Assembly (NCBI GenBank): GCA_020466095.1 | Contig: CM035808.1 | Location: 11,939,663-12,003,662, forward strand | Length of the DNA: 64,000 bases | DNA from: Chlorops oryzae | Taxonomy: Eukaryota; Arthropoda; Insecta; Diptera; Chloropidae | Reading direction: 5' to 3' | Shown: positions 32,399 to 44,043 of the stretch, piece after piece | Position numbering within the stretch: position 1 is the first letter of the stretch | How the letters are laid out: each line of letters starts with the position of its first letter | Made by a program: the position numbers and the translations under genes | The notes under the pieces: generated by a model | What the model was told of the DNA's origin: nothing | The model's input: only the letters and a program-made list of their open reading frames with translations | The model's database searches: none

Positions 32399-35300
32399 GT
32401 AAGTGCATCTCAAGTGAAAAATTCGCGCCTAATACGTCAAAGTTGAACTTAAACATTTATGCCTGTCAGCGGATATGACCCAATCCCATAACCGGAAGTA
32501 ACAACCCAATGTTGACGTGAAATGACGTTACGTGACGATAAGATTCTGTATTGTTCTTGTGGTCGGTCAGGCGATTCGATTTGAGGAAATTCACTATTAA
32601 AAAAAGTTTTTTTTAGAAAGTAAAAAATCTCGAAAAATTTCTAGTTTCTTTGCATAAAAATATGAAGTAAAGAAACACAGGAACACGCAAGTCTAACGCA
32701 TGGAAGTGGTCAGTGTGTCAGGAAATATTTTGCAAGAAAATAATTGCTTTTTAAAAGACCTAATTTTAGATTGATCAAAATGTCTAAAAATTTAAATTTT
32801 TACGATATGTCGAGCGAGCCATTGAAATTATATATTGTGATGTGAAAAAAGTTGTAAAGTTAAAGAAAGTAAGACTAATTTCTGGTCTGCAGCATTTCTG
32901 AGGAAAAGTGCCATTGCAGCCTTTAAGCATTACTAATTGATTTTGTTCGTAAAAGAAACTAAGCGTAGACTCAAGTGTCTAGGGGCAAGGATATTGGGTC
33001 TCCTAGCTATTTATCACTTAAGTCCTATGGAAGTTCTAAGATTCATAAGCCTTCTTAATCTCTCAAAGGGAACATGGGCTGCAAAGAAAGTCTTTCAAGA
33101 TGTGGTGCTTTTATACCCTTAATTATAATAAGAACAGTGAAAACTCTATAACGAATTTCAAGGGACCGGAAATAGAATTCTTTATAGTGAGAATTCGAAT
33201 GTAACGAGAAAAAATGGACTGAAAATGTAGCGATAAAAGTCCTTAAGAAATTTGATTTCGCTATAGTATGAAGGAAATATTGATGTTAACTTGAGAGGAT
33301 TTTTTCGAAAAACATATAAATATATGTTCAATTCGTATTTTCTACAAATGGTAGTGATATCTAAGTTTTCATTAAAAAAAATTTTTGGCAATTAGAGGTT
33401 CAAGTTTCTGCAAAAACCTTAGTTAAGAAATTAAATATTTAACAAAAAAAAAAAAAAAAAAAAAAAAACGAAATGAAACCACAACATGTGTTCCAAAGCA
33501 ATTTTTCATCTTCCTTAACTAGGTAGGTAGTAGGTCCTGAAGTGCTGCCGTCTTAGACGGACTGTTAATCGAACAAATGTAGCATACCATGGAAGGTTAC
33601 TTATAATATATGTGTGAAATTCGGTATATTTCTTACCCAATGTAGTGTGCCCTATCATGAAGATTTTCATTGAAAAAAAACCAGTGCATAGGCTTGGAAC
33701 ATTAGACGGTTCAGATTCTGCAAAAGCCATTTACGGAAATCGAACTTCGGACCCTGGAATCAAGAGCATAGAACACAAAATTCCCTACGCTATCCCAGAT
33801 TTTTTTTACATGCTTCCTAATAAGGGGCGTACAGAATATTTTTCCCGGGAGAGATAGCGTTAAGGCATTAAGAAGCTATACCCTGCAGTAATGAGCCGAT
33901 CAATTTCCTAAGAAGGACTGGCCTTTGACCGGTCCAAATCCCACAGGCTATACTTATTATGGCATTTCGCTCCATCGAATTCGCGCTAGCCGGCGGTCGG
34001 TAATAAACGGGTTGGTTTAAGGGTAGTCTGTAAATGACACTTTCATCAAATTAATTTTTTATTTTCCTTATTTGACTATCTAAAACCAGACAAAATTACG
34101 ACAATTGACCCAAAAAAAAAACAGCCGTTTTTCCGGACTAATCCCTCTCCAAAGACAGGCCCATGTTGAAAAGGCCAGTTGAATACAATAGAAGTGGAAT
34201 TATGAGGGGACTAGTACTGGCTACACTTGGGTCAGTCCATATAACTGCAGGGTATATAAACTGAGGATTGTCTTGTGTTTCTTTGCGACTTTTCAATTAT
34301 CAGATAGGATTTGAACACCCAAAAAAAATCCACCTACGCACGCTTCTGTTCCAAATATTTGGCAGGCTTCATCACATCCATATCATCATCATCATCATCA
34401 TCATGCCATATCATTCAAAATTGATTGTGAAATATGATTTATAGAACATAAAATTGTCAAACAATTAAAGAAGAGACGAGTTTTCTCTCTTCGAATCTTT
34501 CGCAATTCGGTTTTTAAGTGTTTTTCATTTTTGATTTTTCATTATCCTCTTAAATTATTCCCAATTCTGCAAAAATTATTTATGTACTTTTTAATGAGGC
34601 ACAATCAGCACATTTGGAGTAAATCATTTCGAAAGAATTTTCTAAAAATTTCATTCCGAAAGGCATAAGTAAATATTTGTGTTGTGCGGGTCATTATGAA
34701 AATTTTATGATGTGTGAGCTTTCGGTTCTTCTCATTCTTTTTGATTGACGGACGTGTTCGGCTAGAGCAGCTAAACCGAAAAGGAAAAAAGAAGAAGAAA
34801 GAGCAAAAAAAGAAAAATGAAAATCCCTACTGGATTTAAAAGGGCTTAATGCGATATGCCCTTGCCAGAGCGGACGGGTGAATGATAACTGAGTGGCACA
34901 ATAAGATCGTTGCAACATCTTCGTATGTCTTAATGACATGCCTCGTGACGTTGAAAATACGAGGACCGTACTCCTTTCAAGGATCATAAGTATGCAGCTC
35001 ACATAGTTTATTGCAAGTAGCTGCAAGTGGCTGAAATAGTAACTCATTTTACGCTTGTCATAGTCACAGCACAGCGTGTCAGCTCGTACTTTCGAATTAC
35101 AGAATTTACATATCTAATTTGAGAGTTACAAGAGTTCTGAGCATGTCGATTGCAGGATTCGAATTTTGAGGAATTTTTTTTTTTTTTTGGTTTTTCTTTT
35201 GAAAAGTTTTCAGAAAGAAATTCAGCAAAGATTTAATCATATAGCGCGGTTTCATTTTTATTTTTATAATATTTTTTTTCAACTTTTCGTTCTTTGAGGT

Positions 35301-36185
35301 CAAGGAAATTCGTGGCGATTGTGACAAAAGCCAATTAAAGTACTTCAATTTTTTGTTTGGTTTTTTTTTTTTTTTTCCAGTACGAGTTTTGACTACAAAC
35401 AGCAATCGCAAATAAAGGCGCAAAAACCAAACAGAGTAAGCAGAAAAAATAAAAACAAAAAACAAAATCTGAAATCTGAAATCGCGATATCTTGGCGCCT
35501 AACTTTAATTTGGTGAGCTTTGAAAGTCGATTTTCTCAAAGCGAGCGCTGCAGGAACTTTTTTAAATGGATTAGTGGCTGTGTGAATTTTAATTCTGAAA
35601 AATGTTTTAAAAAAGCCCTCGGCTGACAGTAATCCTTTGTTTCATGCATGAACGAAAACTAAGAGACTTAAGGTTACGCTACTCGAAGTCACATCAGGTT
35701 CGTGTGCAGGAGGTACTTATGGGGGGAGGAGGAGGTATTTTCAACTTCAAAATTTAAACCCTACAAATACATATCTTATGCTCTCAATGGATCAATGAAA
35801 GGGGTTCGAGCCAGTGTTGGGATATTTTATTCAGAAAGCCGAAAAACTATCCTTTTCTTCCTTTCATTAAAATGTAATTTCCCCCAAAAAATCCCATTGC
35901 TTCAATGTAATATACATGTACTTGTGAACTCAGCACTCTTCTGCAGGCATTCCGATTGTGGATCATGTCATCGCTAAAACCCAACCTTACCCTGCAGTAA
36001 TAAAGAGGTCAATTTGCCAAACAGCAGTACTCTGAGGTTACTCGAAATATGACTAGTCAAAATGTACAGTATTTTATATATCTACGGAGATCTACGGGGG
36101 GTGAGTTACGCTTACGCTTTGTGCTTTGATTGCAAAGTAGAAAAAAAATTATTATTGTCTGCCTCAAGTTCGCATTCTGATCGTT
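32399..36185 (+). other. Presumed intronic DNA with degraded repeats
   Basis: Holds a LINE-like fragment (32945-33122), a pogo-like motif CTATAACGAATTTCAAGGGACC near 33155 (broken over the line), a poly-A run at 33441-33467 and an (ATC)n microsatellite at 34379-34403. ORFs of 60-120 codons show no recognisable domain. Confidence 0.45.
32945..33122 (+). repeat. Dispersed repeat, LINE-like fragment, copy 1
   Basis: Shares with 45575-45740 the strings GGCGTAGACTCA/AGCGTAGACTCA, GTGTCT, TTCTAAGATTCATAA/TTCTGAGATTCATAA and GGGAA-ATGGG. Its translation (RRLKCLGARILG...MEVLRFISLL) resembles the last residues of non-LTR retrotransposon polyproteins; that reading is tentative. Confidence 0.4.
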
Positions 36186-36189
36186 GCCC

Positions 36190-36272
36190 CACCGAAAGGT
36201 AGTTAGCTGGACGGTTAAGACTATCGCTCAGCGAACGAGGTCGCTGGTTGGGTTCGATCCCTGGCTCGGGTG
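36190..36272 (+). repeat. tRNA-like sequence or tRNA-derived SINE head
   Basis: Contains an A-box-like TAGCTGGACGGTTA and a good B box GGTTCGATCCC, about 50 bases apart. The outer stem CACCGAA/CTCGGGTG pairs poorly and the T stem is wobble-rich, so it is unlikely to be a functional tRNA. A poly-T run follows. Confidence 0.45.
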
Positions 36273-36522
36273 AGAATAATTTTTTTTTTTTAATACCAAG
36301 TTTTTTTTATGTTTATATTTTAATTTATTTTATTTAATAAGTAGTTAATTTTGAAATAAAAAAATTTGTCGCTAAATTTTTAAGTATTTTTTCTTCATAT
36401 TTTATCTTTTTTTTTAATATGTATTTATTTTCCAATTAATAAATTTTTGTTGTGCGTTCCACAAAAATTTCAGCAACCAAAAACTCAAATTAGCATTTTG
36501 ATCAATACATTAAATTTGCTTT

Positions 36523-36592
36523 TTTAGCGTAATGGTTAAGACACGGACTTACCAACCCCCAGAGGTCAGCGGTTCCAGGCTCGGCCGAGGCG
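36523..36592 (+). repeat. Second tRNA-like / SINE-head sequence
   Basis: TTAGCGTAATGGTTAAGACA resembles an A box and GAGGTCAGCGGTTCCAGGCT a degenerate B-box arm. It shares the ending GAGGTC(G/A)-C-GGTT...GGCTCGG with the copy 330 bases upstream. Confidence 0.4.
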
Positions 36593-37229
36593 AAAAAATT
36601 AAAAAAGAAGTGATAAAGAAAAGATTTAAAAAAACAAAAAAGAAAAAAAATACAAAACGAAGAGGAAAAAATCATATTTTTTTCATAAAATGTGCGAAAA
36701 TACAAATTGACCAAAAATCGACCCAACTGTATATACTCCAGGTCTAGTTCATATCAGCAACAACTCTGACTAGCTATTTTCCAATGACAGCTCAACGTTA
36801 AAAAAGACAGTGCAAAGCATTGGTTGGCAAATTAAGATGGAGTAGTCCTAGTATTTTTGGGACTAGTCGGGGAGTAGTTGGAGAGTAGTTGGAATTACTG
36901 AAGGGTAGCTAATAAATTCCTCTGATACATATATGAAGCCCAAAAATAAGCATTCCCCTTCTAAAAGTATCGATACTTGTGCCTGTCATCCTTTACTCGA
37001 ATGCATTTATTTGGAGACAAGCTTATGACGTATAGCGACAAGCTTGATGGTGTTCTTCGTGGTGCTTTTATCCCGAGAATACTATAGGTAATAGGTACGT
37101 ATTTATCTTCAGCAAATCAATAAAACCTTTGAATGAATACCTAAGATTCTCAGTGTAAAGCTAATTTCAACATTATTTCGATCTATCGGTATTTTTCCTC
37201 AGTGTGAACTGCTTTTACCGTTCGTGAAC

Positions 37230-37458
37230 ACTGGGCTGAAGTTTAAGTCATGTCGGCCTCTGTGCCGTGTTGTTGGGTGAGATACGAATTTACGTAAGCG
37301 AGAGGCCTTGAGATCGACTCTCAGCTGAGGTCGTGGATGTTTGGGTAGTTTTTCATTTTCTAGGTTTCTTTGTTTTGCTATTGTACGTGGTACCAGAACG
37401 GGACCATTTGGTGCCACCCTTGGTGGCAGCCACAGTAACCTAACCTAACCTAACCTAA
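37230..37458 (+). mobile_element. tRNA-derived SINE with (CCTAA)n tail, copy 2
   Basis: Starts near GTCGGCCTCTGTGCCG, has B-box-like GATCGACTCTCAGC, then the body GAGGTCGTGGATGTTTGGG and GGTGGCAGCCACAG. It ends in four to five CCTAA units. Very similar to the copy at 55363. Confidence 0.75.
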
Positions 37459-38159
37459 ATTCTCTTATTTTACACTAAGTAAACTTAAAAATTCCCTTTA
37501 TCATTTGTCCTATTTTCTTTTTCAAATTCCCACAAAAAGGAAGAAAGGGTAAAGGAACACTGGTTTGAGCATCCGAAACTCCTCGTACTTACGGGTCTGT
37601 ATACCATCTATTCATGGCAAATTTCTCCCTGAAGAGATATTAAATTACAATGGCTTCGTGCCTTTCAACCACTGCTATGATATGTCACTATAAATTAGTA
37701 CCTACATTGATAGAAGCCACGAATGAGTGAAGGATTTTTTAATCCCTGTTCCCACTAAATGATCTCTCAATTGATCTGTGAGATTTTTGAACATTTTATT
37801 GTTCCATTGGAATTTTCCCCTCCTAATTCAAATGAATTTTTCATCATTACTTTTACATATATCACTTGTGTTTAGAGTTGCCCACCCAAGAAGCTGAAAA
37901 TGATCAAATCAATTGAGAAAACCAGCAGTGTAAACGAAAGTTTAGTTTAAATTTAATGTGCTATGAAAATATCCGTATTTAGTGGTATACATATATTAAG
38001 GCAATTCAAAGGACTTCTTAAACCCTTTAATGAGATTTACTCTCGATGATTTAAAATGCATTTTAGCTTATTAAAAATTGTAAAGATTGTAACTTTATGA
38101 AAATTCTTCTTTTCTTTAATCTTCTGCTGGGGATAAATGGAATGTCCAAAGCCTAGTCA

Positions 38160-40100
38160 ACTTAATCTCGAAAAAGAAATCATTTTTTCAATGGTTGAAA
38201 TTCTCGATGGATAGAAACGTTAAAAAGGATTCACTCTTTGCCCCAAAAGCTTAGTCCACCCGTAATAAGTTTTTTTTAATGAAATTTTCATATATTTTTC
38301 CAGAACGCTTTTGTTTCTCTGATTTGAAAAGCAACAAATTCATATTTGAAAATGAAGTAAATAGGTCCATCAGATGCTAAATCATATAAATATAAGAATT
38401 TATTTAAGTTCATAAACCAACTTATTACACTTAGTCCTATTCATTTTTTTCTTTTTTTTGTAATAATAAAATTACCTGTAAATGGGTTTAGCTAAAAAAA
38501 AAGTATTTTAAAATAACTCATTTTCATTTTATTGTGACATGCTGCAACTGCATAGTGTTTTTTTGCCTTTTTGTTTGCTTATACTTATCTCCTTTCGCTA
38601 AGATGGAATGATTTATTACATCACTTGCTAATTTTGTAAAATTATTTGGAATCTATCAACTTAATTCTATAGCGACATGAAATTCAAATATCGAAAACCG
38701 GTTTCTTTTGAATAAAGGCATTTATCGACGATTCAATTTAAGCCCATATGAAAACCGCAGACTGCAAGTTTTGTAGAAAAGCTTTATCCTTTACAAAGAA
38801 ATGCAGGAATGAATTTATTACATGGCCTATCGCTGAAATTTTGTAATTATTCTTCATTTTGAAATCTTCTTTATCAAATCTATTTTATCGTTCGTGTTGA
38901 AAGAAGTTCATTATTTTGAAATAGTTAGAACCGACGTCCATTCTTAATGATATGAACTGGGCTTTTGCAGACATTTCAATTGGAAAGCTCTATGAATGGC
39001 TGCTCATTTTGGACTAAGAGCTTTTTTTTAGAAAGTTAATATATTTTCTAGTTTTTAAAAGTAGGAGTGTGAATGAAAATAGAAACAAAAAAAATTTAAT
39101 TAAATTTTGTGCTTTGAAATTTTTCAGACTTTTTTGGTGATCGAATTTTCGAAAACTCCCTTTTGAAGCCATGTGGCCTATATTTACATGTTATAAGCCT
39201 GAAATACGCTATAGAGATTTTTATGTAGAAGAAAGTGTGTAGAGTGTAGAGAATGTACCTTTGTTGTGTACACTAAAGACCGTCTCTGCAATTCAAAAGC
39301 TCCACTTGAGGCTGCCGTCGCCCTATTTATCGTAGAGCTCTACTCTACTCTATTATCGATTCAATTATTATCTTGTTAAAAATGATCAAAAATAATTGTT
39401 CATAAAAACCAGGTATGTTTTTAATACGAACGACCAAACGTAAAAAATTCTAATTTATTTTAAAAACCAATAAATCTAGCTTTATTTTGATGTCTCCCAC
39501 GCTATGAGATCTCGCACAGAAAGGGAAATGGATTTTTTTGAATAAACTGGTCGAAAAATCGACGATTGTTCCAAAGTGGGTTGAGAATTCATTGAATCCG
39601 ATATGAAACAGTTAAAAAGGATATCACTTCTTTGCCTTCCAAAAGCATTTCAGTACCTATTTCCGTTAATTTGAAGGTTTTTTTTCAATTTAAATTTCTG
39701 CACATAATCACTTTTTCCATTGAAGGCGCTTTCGGGTTTCGTGCTAGGCACATTACTAGAACCTAAGAAAGTTGCGATTAATGCTCATTGAAGAATAAAT
39801 CAGCGAAATCATTTCATAGCTTATTAGCAAGCAACGTGATCGGGATTAATGTGGAATTATTTCACAGGGAGACGTGCCTTTGACACGCTTTTTAGAGAAC
39901 CTAAAAACCAATTACTTATTCTTCTTTTTGGATTTTTAATTGTATTTTGGATTTTAATATTAATAATAAAGAAATTTTATTTTAAAGTCCAATAAACCAA
40001 GCTTTATTTTGACATCTCGCAGTCCATAGTGCCTTGCGATTTTATTTTTTATTTTATTTTTTTTTTTGTTGTTAACTAATCGAAAATTTGACCATCGTTC
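38160..40100 (+). repeat. Degenerate repeated block
   Basis: Motif groups recur with substitutions: GTTAAAAAGGAT-TCACT..TTTG (38219, 39617), AATAAACTGG/GAATAAAGGC..ATCGACGATT (38717, 39540) and CTTTATTTTGA-TCTC (39478, 40004). It reads like several diverged copies of one AT-rich element. The central kilobase also has an inverted copy at 57.4 kb. Confidence 0.5.
38886..39903 (+). repeat. 1-kb inverted repeat, left arm
   Basis: Matches the reverse complement of 57395-58373 over almost its whole length, for example GAACTGGGCTTTTG, TGAATGAAAATAG, CTACTCTATTATCGATT and AATTATTTCACAGGGAGAC. No clear target duplication is visible at the outer edges. Confidence 0.82.
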
Positions 40101-40169
40101 CGAAATGGGTTAAGGATAAAAAAAAAGTATTTTTATCAATATAAGAAATCAGCTTCATTTTCTTGTGAC

Positions 40170-40540
40170 CAGTGCTGTCGAAATGCTACTATAGTAGTTT
40201 TTTTGCTCCTTTTTGTGTTGCCGTACTACTTTACTACTCCTTTCGCTAACGTACTACTATTTGGTTGTAAATCAATTTTGTTATAGCTTTGTGCGGTGAA
40301 AATTAACTGTCTGGCAATCCTATATATATACATATACTATAAGCAACTAGGACATTCCATTAAAAGTGAAAAAAGCCTTCTTGGTTTACGAGTCTTCGAG
40401 ATTTTTAAACTAGCTTAACTACGTTTTCTTTTTCTTGTATTATTAAAATTTCCTTTTTTTAATATACTCCTTTTATTTTATAAAAACTACTATTTTAAAG
40501 ACATTTTGCTACTTTCTGAGATACGAAAACGACAACACTG
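40170..40540 (+). mobile_element. hAT-type MITE with 8-bp target duplication
   Basis: Starts CAGTGCTGTCGAAATG and ends CGACAACACTG. It is flanked by perfect 8-bp direct repeats CTTGTGAC (40162-40169 and 40541-40548), the hAT hallmark. 371 bp, no ORF. Short relative of 20816-21500. Confidence 0.85.
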
Positions 40541-40758
40541 CTTGTGACTTCGTTCGCTATTGCTTGAAAAGTGCGTTTGGTGCTGTTTTCGGCCAAACTC
40601 TGCTTTGCTTTTTTAACGAACCAAAGACCGAATGCAACCATGCGTTTATGACATTTTGTCAATCTTAAGTGAAAACCAAAACAACAACAAAAAAAGCGAA
40701 ATTAATACAAATTATAAGCAAGGGAAGAACCGCAACATTTAAAAGACACGAAATCCGG

Positions 40759-41019
40759 ATGGGAAATCAAGAAGCAAGATTTGATTTGGAGAACAGTCGT
40801 GGAGACCGAGAGAGAGCAAAACAATCGGGGTATAATCGAAACAAGGCGCACAATGGCATCGTTCTGTACTTGGCACCCATAAATACCGATTTGACATTCA
40901 AGAAAGAACCCTACCGAGAGAATTGGATTCAGTACGAACCGCTTCGAAATGTCAATTTTAACCAACTTGATTCATTTGATTTTGTACCTGAAGAAACATA
41001 TCTGCCATTTTTTTTCTAG
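40759..41019 (+). CDS. Small intronless ORF with IVLYLAPIN motif (86 aa), unknown
   Basis: I start at ATG 40759 (MGNQEARF); the frame is open further up but without an ATG I trust. The N-terminal half is charged (ENSRGDRERAKQSG). Residues about 33-60 read GIVLYLAPINTDL-x-FKKEP...NWIQY, which closely matches the C-terminal part of the ORF at 44044-44607. No signal peptide or membrane segment. AATAAA at about 41093 could end the transcript. I do not recognise the family. The shared motif in two separate ORFs argues these are real proteins or recent relics of one. Confidence 0.55.
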   Translation: MGNQEARFDLENSRGDRERAKQSGYNRNKAHNGIVLYLAPINTDLTFKKEPYRENWIQYEPLRNVNFNQLDSFDFVPEETYLPFFF

Positions 41020-41906
41020 CAGCGTTGCATTTTGCATACAAGCGTGTCTTAAGACCAACCACATCATTTTCTTTGAATACAATTGAACGATAAAATAAAT
41101 GATTTTTTCGGAATGAAAATTTTTCAGTTGGTTTTTTTTTTTTTAATTTTTTTCACGTTTGCACACTTTTATAGGCACTTTGCTCCAATAAACAAAAGTG
41201 TTTTTCAGAAAAAGATTTGTGAAAATGCAAACAAAATTATTTCGAACGAGTAAACACGAAGAGACGAGGGGTAATTAAAATTGGGAATTTTCAAACACGT
41301 CTAGACTTTCAACCTTTTGACCAGATTTTTTGAGTGAGCGGTATTTTTGGATCAATATTAGTACTCTTATTATTAGGTAAATATTATTAAAATCGGCGTT
41401 TTATTCATGGTGAACTGAAAATTTGAAGTTATTAACCCATCAATCATATGTCGTCTCAGGTGTTCACATGCGAAAATTGTCAACGTCGTGAATATCGAAG
41501 TAAATGACTTCCAATGGAATTCTCTTATTGCTTGCTTGCTCAAGCACTGCTTTTCAGTAGCGTAGTGAGGGGGAAAGGAAGAAGGGTGCCAAATCATATT
41601 TCAATTTTTATGAAGGTATTTTTATTGAGGCTGGTTGAAGGGGCAGGTATTTCCTGCATTGTGCCCCCATCGGGCCCCGTGCGCTGAAATGTCTCGCTAC
41701 GCCACTGCTGCTTTTGATGGATTATTGTGGGGAAACGTAAAAAATGAATTTAAAATCTCATTAACTTTATTACAAATGAATATTTAAATGGAGGTTTACA
41801 TATATTTTTATATGGGTATGTGCATGTACATATGTATATATGCGCATATATGCATAAATTTCGATATGTCCATATACACATCTGTGCTGTTAGCTCCAAT
41901 GAACGT

Positions 41907-42990
41907 CCCTGCAGGAAATGTCAATAGTGAATCTATATTCTTTCTCTACTGACTGCGTCAACAGTACTACTGACCAGTTATACCCGTCACAATGCTTTGC
42001 GTTATTGACATTTAACATTAAGTTGTCATTGAATGTCAACAGTGGACCGAAAAATTATTGACGAGCTATTGACGAACTATTGACATCGGTACTATTATGT
42101 AGACAGAAGGAGTACTGTTTCGCTTTATAAGGAGACACGTTGTTGACATGGTCAATAAAGATGAACCAGGCCTGTAATTTTCAAATACAAATACCAATAC
42201 CATTACAAATACCTAGGTAATTAAAAAAATATATATACCAAGTACAAATACTTGGTATTGATACTTGAAGAAAACTAAATACAAATATTCAGTATTTGAA
42301 AAAATCAAGTACAAGTCCAAATACTCGAGTATTTACAGAGAAAAATTTTCAAATACCTGAAAATACTATTTAAAAGTATACCGAAATATCGCTCGAAACC
42401 ATTTTCCTCGATTTTTTCAGCACTCATTTTCTTCACTCATTGTCACTTGAATAATATTTCTAAAAAATTAAATACTATGATTCAATTCTAAATTGCTAAC
42501 GACGAAGAAAACTATAGTTGCTTTCTCATCGCCTTCTTGTCCAAAAAGCAGCGAAAGGATTTCGATCGGTCCTTAAAAACATTGCATCTTGACTAAGTAT
42601 TTGAAGAAGTATTTAAAAGTATACTTTTAAATAGTATTTTCAGGTATTTGGAAATTTTGCTCTGTAAATACCCGAGTATTTGGACTTGTACTTGATTTTT
42701 TCAAATACCGAGTATTTGTATTTAGTTTTCTTCAAGTACCAATACCAAGTATTTGTACTTAGTATTTATTTTTTTTAATTATTTGGCCCAGTATTTAAAA
42801 AGTATTTAAATATTATTTTAAGTACATAGTATTTAAATACTTTACAGGTCTGAGATGAACTATACCTTTTGACAGTACAGTTTCTATAATGACACCGCCT
42901 ATAAATACTGTTGACGTTGGAACTAATTCTCTTGTCTATATTGACGTCAATATAGACATGGGGCCATATGGCGACAGGCTTCCTGCAGGG
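41907..42990. mobile_element. MITE with CCCTGCAGGAA ends, split by a hAT insertion
   Basis: Left end CCCTGCAGGAA, right end TTCCTGCAGGG, a perfect 11-bp inverted repeat. Removing the hAT element and one 8-bp duplication leaves about 390 bp. It is rich in TTGAC motifs and holds a 24-bp perfect palindrome at 42934-42957. A diverged fragment of the same family is at 43166-43375. Superfamily not determined. Confidence 0.65.
42167..42852. mobile_element. hAT MITE with very long inverted repeats and 8-bp target duplication
   Basis: Starts CAGGCCTGTAA and ends TTACAGGTCTG, flanked by perfect AGATGAAC duplications (42159-42166 and 42853-42860). The arms, about 200 bases each, consist of AAATACTTGGTATT-like steps and pair with each other. 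The interior has no ORF. It sits inside the CCCTGCAGGAA element, so it is the younger insertion. Confidence 0.9.
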
Positions 42991-44043
42991 GTTGATTCCA
43001 TTCATCATAAATACACATACATATTGATACTCAATAGTTGCAAGTGAGCCATATAGTATGCCAGTTTGAATCCATTAAAGTGACAAGTTAATTTCCTTTC
43101 TCATGGTTGATGCCTGATTTCGAATAGCGTAGGAATACCTGGAGTGAGCATACAAATGCATACGAATGCAACCACCCAGAAGGAAATGTCGATTGTGATT
43201 ATAGAGCCTTTTTCTATTGACCGTGTCAACAGTACTACTGAAATTTTATAGCCTTCGCAAAGCAAAACGCTTTTGACATCTATCATTGGTCTGTCATTGA
43301 AAAAGAACAAGTGACGAGAAAAACAATAGAATAGCTACTGACAGGACAAGGTCATCAGTGATTTCTCCGAGACATATATGGGTGATATTGTCACGCATGA
43401 CTCCTTGGTTGATAAAAACGACTATTCTGAGATTACTCCGAGTCTGACCAGGCTTTCTAATTCTGCCTTTCTAAGCAGACTGGAGAAATGAATATAGATT
43501 TTTGAAAATTTTTTTTAGCAAACGTCATCACTTTTTTTCTTTTATTGACGCTTAGAATACTTCCTTTTTCTGCGGAGAAAATTTTCTAGGTAAAAAAAAC
43601 TCAAGGGAAATATTTCGAATAGGGCTGAATAAGAAACTTGACCTCTTATAACCACAGGAGGTCTACTCGTGGAGCAGTTAAATATGGAAGTGACAGCTCA
43701 ATGTTTTTAAAAAAAAAAAAACCGTTCAAGGCAATGATTGGAAAATGAAAAGGGAGTGGCCCTGGTCTTTTTGTGCGACTAGTCACGGAGTAGTACGGAT
43801 TACGGATGGGTATTTACGAGCTTAAAAACAAAGAATGCCTAGAAATAAATGAAGAAACAAATGAAATCACATCTAACTCGTATGTTTGAAGTAAAAGAAA
43901 ATTTTGAATGAGAATATCTCTTCAAAAACCCAAAAATTTCTTTTTGAAATTTCGTCCTTTGCAAAAGTAAACCTTTTTCCAACTATTCGAACTATTGAAA
44001 TTTAACCCCGAAAACAACGGGAAATAAAATAAAGAAAATAATT

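Larger units (their letters stand above)
41020..44043. other. Spacer with nested MITEs
   Basis: Between the two IVLYLAPIN ORFs. It contains the nested MITE pair at 41907-42990, a related fragment at about 43166-43375 and a short repeat at 43683-43830 resembling 36780-36940. No gene is apparent. Confidence 0.5.

Noticed and set aside
36190..36272. Functional tRNA gene
   Set aside because: B box is good, but the acceptor and T stems pair poorly and no clear anticodon arm forms.
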